Below are positions 17,321 to 24,258 of a stretch of 64,000 nt of DNA, piece by piece. This DNA is from CAMDPA01 sp965223035 (GTDB taxonomy: Bacteria; Pseudomonadota; Alphaproteobacteria; Rhizobiales; Hyphomicrobiaceae). The notes under the pieces are model-generated. The model saw nothing but the letters and a program-made list of their open reading frames with translations. It searched no databases and had not been told where the DNA came from. Within the stretch, counting starts at the first letter, position 1; every line of letters begins with the position of its first letter. The translations under genes and the position numbers were made by a program. The stretch covers positions 1,302,001 through 1,366,000 of the forward strand of contig OZ244980.1 in NCBI GenBank assembly GCA_965223035.1, given 5' to 3'.

Positions 17321-18643
17321 TCAACCGTATCGATAGACAGTTCGACCGGCAACCATCGTATGCAGTACCCGCCCGTTGAGGGTGTCTTCATCGAACGGTG
17401 AGTTCTTGGAGCGCGCCTTCAACGTATCGCGATCGACCACCCAATGTTGGTTGATGTCGACCAGCGCCAGATCGGCCGGAGCGCCCACCGTCAGGCGACC
17501 CGCCCTCAGTCCCAAAAGCTCGGCGGGATTGAGGGTCATCGGGCGCAACAGGCTGGGCAGGTCAATGCCGGCCGAGTGGTGCAGGCGCAGCGCGGTTGCC
17601 AACAGCGTTTCCAATCCGATCGCTCCGTCGGCGGCATCGGCAAACGGCTGGCGTTTGACGTCGGCGCCTTGCGGATCATGGCTGGAGACGACGACGTCGA
17701 TCTCGCCTGCGGCAAGGGCTGCCACCAACGCCGCGCGGTCTTCTTCCGCCCGCAGCGGTGGGCGCACCTTGAAGAAGGTTCGATAAGATCCGATGTCGGT
17801 CTCGTTGAGAGTAAGATGGTTGATCGACACACCGAAGGTCACGGGCAGACCGCGCGCCTTGGCGGCACGCATGACCTGGAGGCTTTCGGCACAGCTCAAC
17901 GTGGCCGCGTGATAGCGTCCGCCGGTCGTCTCGACCAACCGCAGATCACGCTCGAGCATGATCACTTCAGCCAGTTTATGCACGCCCGGCAGGCCAAGCA
18001 GCGCCGAGGTGGCACCGGCGTTCATCGCCCCTCCCTCGGCCAGGTAAGGGTCTTCGGTGTAATGGACGATAAGTGCACCAAAATCCCGTGCGTAGAGCAA
18101 GGCGTTACGCATCACCTTGGTGTCGACGACACTGCTCTTTCCGTTCGAGAAGCCGATCGCACCGGCCCGTTTCAATAACCCGATCTCGCTCATTTCCCTG
18201 CCGGCCAGACCTTTGGTCATCGCGGCAAAGGCGTGCACGTTGACCACGCAATTGTCGCGCGCGCGCCGTTGTATGAAGTCGACCAAGGCAACTTGGTCGA
18301 TCACCGGATCGGTGTCGGGCATTACCACGATCGAGGTGACGCCTCCCGCGGCGGCGGCCTCCCCTGCCGTGCGCAGCGTCTCACGATGCTCGGCGCCAGG
18401 CTCGCCCGTGAATACCTGCATATCGATCAGACCGGGGCACAGCACATGCCCGCGACAATCGACGACCTCCGCACCGTCCGGCGCGTTGCGCCGTAGATGC
18501 GGCCCCAGATCGACGATCTGGCCGTCATTGACCAGCAGGCCACCTGGCTCGTCACGATCGCTGGCAGGGTCGATCAGTCGGGCGTTGATGAAGACGGTCG
18601 GGCTGGCGGGGCGCGCGGGGTGAGCTCGCATGGTCGGTGTCAC
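17321..18643 (-). CDS. pyrC: Dihydroorotase homologue without metal ligands (pseudo-DHOase)
   Basis: A 440-residue amidohydrolase-fold protein of the dihydroorotase family, coupled to pyrB by an ATGA overlap. Active enzymes carry D-x-H-x-H at the first strand; here the same place reads GLIDMQVFTGEPG, so both histidines are gone. The usual D-H-A-P-H near the end reads SSHDPQ. The fold motifs GGVTSIVVMPDTDP and the C-terminal LRAGRLTVGAPADLALVD are intact. In Pseudomonas a comparable inactive PyrC' is a structural partner of PyrB. By analogy this protein likely supports the carbamoyltransferase, and a catalytic dihydroorotase should be encoded elsewhere (inference). Confidence 0.85.
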   Translation of the reverse strand: MTPTMRAHPARPASPTVFINARLIDPASDRDEPGGLLVNDGQIVDLGPHLRRNAPDGAEVVDCRGHVLCPGLIDMQVFTGEPGAEHRETLRTAGEAAAAGGVTSIVVMPDTDPVIDQVALVDFIQRRARDNCVVNVHAFAAMTKGLAGREMSEIGLLKRAGAIGFSNGKSSVVDTKVMRNALLYARDFGALIVHYTEDPYLAEGGAMNAGATSALLGLPGVHKLAEVIMLERDLRLVETTGGRYHAATLSCAESLQVMRAAKARGLPVTFGVSINHLTLNETDIGSYRTFFKVRPPLRAEEDRAALVAALAAGEIDVVVSSHDPQGADVKRQPFADAADGAIGLETLLATALRLHHSAGIDLPSLLRPMTLNPAELLGLRAGRLTVGAPADLALVDINQHWVVDRDTLKARSKNSPFDEDTLNGRVLHTMVAGRTVYRYG

Positions 18644-19596
18644 CGGCTGGGCAGCTGGCTGGCGAGGGCTTGCAGCACGGCCATCCGTGCCGCAACACCC
18701 ATCTCGACCTGCTCGTGAATGACACTGTGCGGGCCGTCGGCGACCGTCGAGGCAATCTCGACGCCCCGATTCATCGGCCCTGGATGCATCACCAGCGCGT
18801 CGGGCTTGGCGCAGGATAGCTTTTCCTCATCGAGGCCGAAGAAGTGGTAGTACTCGCGCATCGATGGCACCAGCGATCCCTGCATGCGCTCGCGCTGCAT
18901 CCTTAGCATCATCACCACATCGGCGCCGTGCAGGCCTTCAGCCATGTTGCAAAACACCTCCGCCTCGAACCGAGCTGCCCGTGGCGGCAGCAGCGTGGCC
19001 GGCGCGATCAACCGGACTTTCGCGCCGAGCGTGGTCAGGACATCGATATTCGAGCGCGCCACCCGACTATGGGCAATGTCGCCGCAAATGGCGACGATGA
19101 GACCGTTAAGCTGACGTTTGGCGCGCCGGATCGTCAACGCGTCAAGCAGGGCTTGGGTGGGATGCTGATGGGCGCCGTCACCGGCGTTGATGACGGAGCA
19201 GCTGATTTTCTGCGCGAGCAGCTCGGCAGCGCCGGCGGCATGGTGACGCACGACGATGATATCCGGGCGCATCGCGTTCAGCGTCTGCGCGGTATCGAGC
19301 AGGGTCTCGCCCTTCGACATCGAAGACGTCGAAACGTTCATGTTCATGACGTCGGCGCCAAGCCGCTTACCGGCCAATTCGAACGATGCTTGGGTGCGAG
19401 TCGAGGACTCGAAGAACAAATTGATAAGCGTACGGCCGCGCAGCGCAGACACCGTGCCGAGCGGCTTGCGATTGGCAGCGGCAGCTTCGTCTGCCAGATC
19501 CAAAAGATAGGTGATCTGGGCCGCGGTCAGCGCCTTGCAGGTCAGCAAGTGCTTGTGTGGAAATATGGTCACGGCTTGACTGGCGACGAGCTTCAT
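18640..19596 (-). CDS. pyrB: Aspartate carbamoyltransferase catalytic subunit
   Basis: A 318-residue enzyme of pyrimidine synthesis joining carbamoyl phosphate and aspartate. The carbamoyl-phosphate loop FFESSTRTQASFELAGKRLG, the HPTQALLD motif and the C-terminal MHPGPMNRG are complete. I chose the ATG at 19596; a longer frame to 19653 exists. A promoter-like pair (TTGCGC, 17 bases, TATAGC on the minus strand) ends only about 11 bases before this ATG, and no ribosome site is visible. It is the first gene of the long minus-strand array, overlapping pyrC by ATGA. Confidence 0.95.
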   Translation of the reverse strand: MKLVASQAVTIFPHKHLLTCKALTAAQITYLLDLADEAAAANRKPLGTVSALRGRTLINLFFESSTRTQASFELAGKRLGADVMNMNVSTSSMSKGETLLDTAQTLNAMRPDIIVVRHHAAGAAELLAQKISCSVINAGDGAHQHPTQALLDALTIRRAKRQLNGLIVAICGDIAHSRVARSNIDVLTTLGAKVRLIAPATLLPPRAARFEAEVFCNMAEGLHGADVVMMLRMQRERMQGSLVPSMREYYHFFGLDEEKLSCAKPDALVMHPGPMNRGVEIASTVADGPHSVIHEQVEMGVAARMAVLQALASQLPSR

Positions 19597-19606
19597 CCCG
19601 AACCGT

Positions 19607-19635
19607 GCTATATTGGGCGTCTTCAAGTTGCGCAA
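19607..19635 (-). promoter_or_regulatory. Possible sigma70-type promoter of pyrB
   Basis: On the minus strand, TTGCGC (19635-19630), a 17-base spacer and TATAGC (19612-19607). A transcript from it would start about 4 bases before the pyrB ATG, so it would be nearly leaderless. Confidence 0.4.
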
Positions 19636-19861
19636 GCGTCGTGCCGCCCTCACGCACAGCTTAACGCCGGACCGGGGCCTCTCCGTGGCGCAGAACCGGT
19701 CGGTCCAAAGCCCCGATGACCGGCTCGCGGTCGTCGCGGTTACGCGCCAGCGACTGCTCCAATGGTAATTTTTTCAAACGGTTAAAGCGGGGTGCGGCGG
19801 GCTTGGCCCCGGCGTGAGCGACGGCAGGGTTGACGGGATTTGATGCGTGACGTTGGTTGAT

Positions 19862-19891
19862 CCAGGTCCCAGATCGCCAGGTCCCAGATCG
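19862..19891. repeat. 15-bp tandem duplication, intergenic
   Basis: CCAGGTCCCAGATCG twice in a row in the 515-base gap between pyrB and the PcfJ-like gene. The rest of the gap (19636-20111) shows no recognisable gene. Confidence 0.93.
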
Positions 19892-20111
19892 CCGGGCGCG
19901 AGGCATGGATCAGCTGGCTATCAGGCGTTTGGCATGGGTGCGCACGGCGCTCGTGATCTTTCGCGGCGGGCGGATATCACGCAGAATTGCCCGTCAAGGA
20001 CCGCCACAAAGTCCAACAGGTGCCGTAAATTTCAGCGAAGCTCTCGACGAGTCGTCGGGCGAGGCGCAGAATAGCGATGAATCGATTAGAAGTTGTAATC
20101 GAGAGTGGGAG

Positions 20112-21329
20112 ATGTCGCGCATGAGCACGCGCTCGCTGATGGGACGCCGCGATCCTGAGCGTTTCGGGGCGCGTTTGGAAGCCGGGCCGGAGATCGAGGC
20201 GATCGCCCGCCGATTTCCATTGGATTCGCGGCGCGAAGTTCGCCGGCTGCTGCGGATGTCGGATCGTGTGGTTGATCTGGCTACGAGCTTCCCGGGCGCG
20301 CTGCACGCGATCGCTTGCTCGCCGCTGCCGCCCGATCGCCGCGCCGCCGCGCTGGAGCTGGTGTTGGCCGGCGCCCAGCTCAAACAGATTGCGCAGAAGC
20401 TTGAGCTGCCCATGTGGCTCAGGCGATTGCCAGCGGAGGCGTTTTGCGGGCCGATCCCGCCGCTGCCCCAGTCCGAGCCGTTTGCCCGTCGCGTGGTCAA
20501 TTGTCTGCCGGCGACACGCGCGGAGAGCGCACTCTGGCTGAAGTCGCTAGCCTTCGCGGCCCAAGCCGCCCACGAGGACTTCGCCATCTGGCTGGCCCAT
20601 CAGGCCTTTTCGATGAGCGAAGGCGATCCGCGACGGATGTTCCCGGTGCTGGCCGCCTATGCTTGGTTTTCCGGCCAACCCTATAAGCCCGCGCACGGCC
20701 TGATGATCGTGCCCTGGCGTCCAGAGATCAGCTTTGAAACCGCGTTGTGTGCGTCCAAGAGTTGGCTCAACCGCATTCGCCTCAAGCTGCAGCTGCGCGA
20801 AGGCGTGATCGAGGATCCATGGTTGGCGCCCGGCGAAGCCATGGGGCTGATGTTCGAGCCCCTGTTGTCGTGCGATGACCTGCTCGAGGAAGCTCAGGCC
20901 ATGCACAACTGCGCCGATCAATATTCCGACCGCATTGCGCGCGACTGCTGCCGGCTATGGAGCGTGCGCCGCCGCAACGGACAGCGGTTGGCGACCATGG
21001 AGGTTGGCCAGCATCCCCGCGAGCCTGGCGTCCTCGATATCATTCAACTCAAGTCTCGCCACAATCTTCCGGCACCGTTGGAGGTGTGGCAGGCTTCGCA
21101 TGCTTGGATGGCCGCTCAGAACGGCCTGCGTCGACCGCCGCCGATGGTGCAGCCATCGCGACCATTGGACGCCGAGGCTTGGAGTGCGCTGATGTACCCC
21201 TACCGCAAGGCCAAAGCCGGTGCGTCGTGGCTGCCGGAGCCGCTGACGCTGTCTGCACTTGCCACGTTGGACGCCGACATGGCCGACTTGGCACGTAGGG
21301 CCGGGATCTCCAGTTGGCTTTTCACTTAG
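20112..21329 (+). CDS. PcfJ-like protein
   Basis: A 405-residue soluble protein. Residues ~258-300 read LLEEAQAMHNCADQY, then RDCCRLWSVRRRNGQ and LATMEVG. This fits the PcfJ-like pattern (x-M-x-x-C-x-x-x-Y, then a strand with S-[IV]-R and A-T-[IM]-E). PcfJ was named from Gram-positive conjugative plasmids, and the role of the many chromosomal proteobacterial members is unknown. The N-terminal 240 residues are helical and Arg/Ala-rich. ATG 20112 has a GAGTGGGA site; the frame is open another 85 codons upstream without plausible composition. No mobile-element genes flank it. Confidence 0.65.
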   Translation: MSRMSTRSLMGRRDPERFGARLEAGPEIEAIARRFPLDSRREVRRLLRMSDRVVDLATSFPGALHAIACSPLPPDRRAAALELVLAGAQLKQIAQKLELPMWLRRLPAEAFCGPIPPLPQSEPFARRVVNCLPATRAESALWLKSLAFAAQAAHEDFAIWLAHQAFSMSEGDPRRMFPVLAAYAWFSGQPYKPAHGLMIVPWRPEISFETALCASKSWLNRIRLKLQLREGVIEDPWLAPGEAMGLMFEPLLSCDDLLEEAQAMHNCADQYSDRIARDCCRLWSVRRRNGQRLATMEVGQHPREPGVLDIIQLKSRHNLPAPLEVWQASHAWMAAQNGLRRPPPMVQPSRPLDAEAWSALMYPYRKAKAGASWLPEPLTLSALATLDADMADLARRAGISSWLFT

Positions 21330-21453
21330 AATGCGGGCCGCGTCGCGAGACGGGCTTGGACACGGACCGCCAACTCGGCTAGCTATGCCGTATACGGCGT
21401 AAGGCTTGCGCTGCAAGCGGGCTTTGCCGGTTCGTGAGCCACCGGGAGCGAGC

Positions 21454-22707
21454 ATGCAAGACCAGCTGCCGAATTCCGGCCGCGATCCCGCCGCGATCGT
21501 CGATCCGGTGCGCGCTGGCCGGCCACCACGCAGCGTTCGTCACCGCGTCTACGAGGTGATGGACGGCATCCGCGATCACGATCGCCTGGCTGAAGCCTTC
21601 GAGCGCGTGATGGTCGCGTTGATCCTGCTCAACGTCTGCGCCTTCCTCGCCGAGACCGTACCGTCGATCGAGCGGGCCTATGGCGATTGGCTCGCTGTCT
21701 TCGAGTTGGTCTCGGTGATGATCTTTTCGACCGAATATGTGCTGCGATTGTGGACCGCGGTCGAGGTGCCATTCTTGGCCCGCTTGTCCCCCACCCAGGC
21801 CCGGCTCCGGCGAGCGCTGCAACCCTACATGATCATCGATCTGTTGGCGGTGCTGCCGTTCTACCTGCAATGGTTGATCGGATTGGACCTCCGTTTCGTG
21901 CGGGTTTTGCGGCTGCTCCGGTTCTTGAAGCTGTCGCGCTATTCGCCGGCGATGCACACGCTGGTGCGTGTGCTGCGCAACGAGCACCGGGCGCTGATCG
22001 CTGCTGGTTACCTGTTGTCGGCAGCCGTATTGTTCGCCGCTGCCGGCATCCACCTGTTGGAGGGGGCGGCTCAACCGGACAAATTCGGCAGCGTGCCAGA
22101 AAGCGCGTGGTGGGCGATCGCGACGCTGACCACCGTCGGCTACGGCGACGTCAGTCCGATCACGCCGTGGGGTAAGGTATTCGGTTCGTTTGTCATGGTG
22201 AGCGGGTTATGCATTCTGGCCCTGCCCGTCGCGATCATCTCGGCCGGCTTCGCGCAGGAGGTCGGGCGTCGTGATTTCGTGATCAACTGGTCGCTGATGT
22301 CGCGGGTGCCCTTGCTGGCCCAGCTCGATGCGACGCAGGTGGCAACGATCATGCCGCTGTTTCATGCCCATAATCTGCCTCCCCATTTCGAGGTGATCGA
22401 GAAGGGTGGGCAGGGCACGGCCATCTATTTCATCGCCTCGGGTCAAGTCGAGATGGTGGCGGACAATCTCACCCGCCGCTATGTCACCGGAGACGTTTTC
22501 GGACTGGTGGCGATGCTGGAGCAGGACGTCGGTCACGGCTCGTTTAGGACGGTGGGCCGTTGTCGACTGCTCAAACTTTACCGGGAGGATTTTCGCCGGT
22601 TAGAGGAGGCCAATCCGGGCCTGGCCAAGCAATTGCGATCGATCGCTCGCCAGCGGGTGGAGGAACGCCGCGGAGCGGACCAGGTGTCGGCGACGGCGCA
22701 GGCCTAG
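21454..22707 (+). CDS. Six-helix potassium channel with cyclic-nucleotide-binding-like domain
   Basis: A 417-residue inner-membrane ion channel. Helices S1-S6 lie at roughly residues 50-265. S4 (RFVRVLRLLRFLKLSR, 147-162) has the spaced arginines of a voltage sensor, and the selectivity filter TVGYGD is at 227-232, so K+ is the expected ion. A C-terminal cNBD-like domain (about 300-400) contains GTAIYFIASGQVEMV. Its phosphate-binding cassette reads FGLVAML where ligand-binding members have F-G-E-x-A-L, so ligand binding is doubtful. ATG 21454 has GGGAG upstream. The TAG stop is the start of palindromic copy R5. Confidence 0.9.
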   Translation: MQDQLPNSGRDPAAIVDPVRAGRPPRSVRHRVYEVMDGIRDHDRLAEAFERVMVALILLNVCAFLAETVPSIERAYGDWLAVFELVSVMIFSTEYVLRLWTAVEVPFLARLSPTQARLRRALQPYMIIDLLAVLPFYLQWLIGLDLRFVRVLRLLRFLKLSRYSPAMHTLVRVLRNEHRALIAAGYLLSAAVLFAAAGIHLLEGAAQPDKFGSVPESAWWAIATLTTVGYGDVSPITPWGKVFGSFVMVSGLCILALPVAIISAGFAQEVGRRDFVINWSLMSRVPLLAQLDATQVATIMPLFHAHNLPPHFEVIEKGGQGTAIYFIASGQVEMVADNLTRRYVTGDVFGLVAMLEQDVGHGSFRTVGRCRLLKLYREDFRRLEEANPGLAKQLRSIARQRVEERRGADQVSATAQA

Positions 22708-22842
22708 ATCATCGCGCCTTAAATCGGAACCGCAAAGCCGGTTCCGATTTAAGACGCGAAGATGATCGCTCTTAAAGTGGTGAGCAACTTTCTGCCTTTG
22801 ATCGGGATCGTTCCGATTCCGATCAAAGGCAGGTTGCTCTAG
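22704..22842. repeat. CTAG-bounded palindromic repeat, copy R5 (full-length composite)
   Basis: A 139-bp reference copy. It has a type-B hairpin (CTAGATCATCGCGCC..., loop CAAAGC), a spacer AAGATGATCGCTCTTAAAG plus TGGTGAGCAACTTTC, and a type-A hairpin ending in AGGTTGCTCTAG. Its first TAG is the stop of the K+ channel gene. Confidence 0.92.
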
Positions 22843-22856
22843 CCGCGCTACGATAG

Positions 22857-22930
22857 CGTTTCAGCATGAGCTGGAACCATCCCGCTTCCCCGCCGTCGGA
22901 TGGCGAGCGGGTCGGCAAGGCAATTCCGCC
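22857..22930. repeat. GC-rich hairpin repeat (family 2), copy F2b
   Basis: GCGTTTCAGCATGAGCTGG, then CCATCCCGC...GAGCGGGTCGGCAAGGC and ATTCCGCC. It follows R5 with a 14-base gap. Confidence 0.7.
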
Positions 22931-23067
22931 TTGGCGGCAACGATGTCAGGCGCGTTTCCGTCGATTGGCCGCTCTAGCCGGGGGCGCGGTGGGCGCAGGG
23001 ATCGGTGGTCACCAGGTCAGTCGTCGACGGCCGGCCCACGATCGGTCGATGGCGGGAGCTGCGCCAT

Positions 23068-23096
23068 TTGACTTGATCGGCACCGCCACCTATAAG
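23068..23096 (+). promoter_or_regulatory. Sigma70-type promoter of rpmH-rnpA
   Basis: TTGACT (23068-23073), exactly 17 bases, then TATAAG (23091-23096). This is the best promoter match in the window and gives a leader of about 130 bases before rpmH. Confidence 0.7.
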
Positions 23097-23234
23097 CTGC
23101 AGCCTCTGACATCACTTATCGACGCGACCGAGCGGCGGGCGGCGCCCTTCGGTTGTCCAGGCCATCCCCTGGACCGAGCGACGCCTTGGTAGCGGCGGTA
23201 TCGTTGCGCGATGAGCGCATAGGAGAAGCGACGC

Positions 23235-23369
23235 GTGAAACGCACTTATCAACCGAGCCGCTTGGTTCGCAAGCGGCGTCATGGCTTTCGCGCCCGGATG
23301 AGCACCAAGGGCGGGCTCAGGATATTGGCGCGCCGCCGGGCCAAGGGCCGTAAACGGTTGTCGGCCTAA
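23235..23369 (+). CDS. rpmH: 50S ribosomal protein L34
   Basis: A 44-residue, highly basic ribosomal protein starting KRTYQPSRLVRKRRHGF after a GTG start and ending KGRKRLSA, the normal length for L34. The ribosome site AGGAG is at 23220-23224. It is followed 113 bases later by rnpA, the conserved pair in almost all bacteria, and preceded by a strong promoter. Confidence 0.97.
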   Translation: MKRTYQPSRLVRKRRHGFRARMSTKGGLRILARRRAKGRKRLSA

Positions 23370-23482
23370 CGGTGGCACGCTGACCTGGTAGGACAGCGCC
23401 GCTATCGATGGTCTGCGGCAACCGCCAGTCGCGCGACCACGCTTCGTGCGCGTTCCATTGGTTGAGCCCATTTCGTTGATCC

Positions 23483-23923
23483 ATGCCGATCGTGACGCTG
23501 AAACGCCGGGCCGAATTCTTGCGTGTTCGTGGCGGAAGGCGATGGACGACGCCGGGGTTCCTGATCGAGGCACGGGCGAGAGGCGATCCGCCAAAGCCAC
23601 TGTTCGAGCCCGCACACGGTCGAGCACCCGGATATGTTAACATGCTTAAGCCTCGTTTTGGCTTCACCGTCTCGAAAAAGCTCGGCAACGCCGTCGTCAG
23701 AAATCGCATCAAGCGACGCTTGCGTGCGGTGGTATCCGAGTTGGCCGAGATCTTTGCCGAGCCATCGTTCGACTATGTGATCGTGGCCCGCCGTGCGGCG
23801 TTCAATCGGCCGTTTGCTGAGCTTCGGACGGATATGGAAATAGCGTTCAAGCGGCTGCAAAGCGCGGCGGAGAAGCGCTCACGTGCCGGCAAATCCGGTG
23901 CGGCGGCGAAGTCGCCACGCTAG
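23483..23923 (+). CDS. rnpA: Ribonuclease P protein component
   Basis: A 146-residue basic protein that helps the RNase P RNA mature tRNA 5' ends. The motif RNRIKRRLRAV is present, preceded by RFGFTVSKKLGNAVV, the diagnostic core. An insertion of about 15 residues after EARARG and a Lys/Ala-rich tail make it slightly longer than usual. It follows rpmH. The stop codon TAG (23921-23923) is the first triplet of palindromic copy R6. The yidD gene commonly found next is absent. Confidence 0.93.
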   Translation: MPIVTLKRRAEFLRVRGGRRWTTPGFLIEARARGDPPKPLFEPAHGRAPGYVNMLKPRFGFTVSKKLGNAVVRNRIKRRLRAVVSELAEIFAEPSFDYVIVARRAAFNRPFAELRTDMEIAFKRLQSAAEKRSRAGKSGAAAKSPR

Positions 23924-24002
23924 AGCAACCTGCCTTTGATCGGAATCGGAACGATCCCGATCAAAGGCAGGTTGCTCTACACCTTAAGGCGCGATGATCT
24001 AG
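23920..24002. repeat. CTAG-bounded palindromic repeat, copy R6
   Basis: A complete type-A hairpin (GAGCAACCTGCC ... GGCAGGTTGCTC), followed by ACACCTTAAGGCGCGATGATCTAG, a remnant of the type-B right arm. 83 bp. Its first TAG is the rnpA stop. Confidence 0.88.
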
Positions 24003-24111
24003 GTCAACGCCGCCTGCGGCGGAACGCCTTGCCGGCCTCTTTCCACCCAAGTGCACGATGCTGCGGGTGGCCAGGTGGGGGAGCGGGATGGTTCCAGCCA
24101 ACACTGAATCG
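24003..24111. repeat. GC-rich hairpin repeat (family 2), copy F2c
   Basis: GCGGAACGCCTTGCCGG, CCACCCAAGTGCACGATG, GGGTGGCCAGGTGGGGGAGC, then GGTTCCAGCCAACACTGA. It directly follows R6. 24112-24258 shows no gene. Confidence 0.65.
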
Positions 24112-24258
24112 GTCCCACCCTCTCAAGGTCGTGACCAGTTGCCCTTTGTACCGATCGCAAAAGCCGGTTAAAAGCTGCGTCGAGTCGAACAACATCCACT
24201 CGTGCAGGTTCGCTCGGAGGGTTACCCGAGCACCGACGACGGCGGAGCCCACGCGCCA

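Noticed and set aside
19661..19906. 81-codon minus-strand frame upstream of pyrB
   Set aside because: It runs through a tandem duplication and would place the pyrB promoter inside a gene; no similarity recognised.
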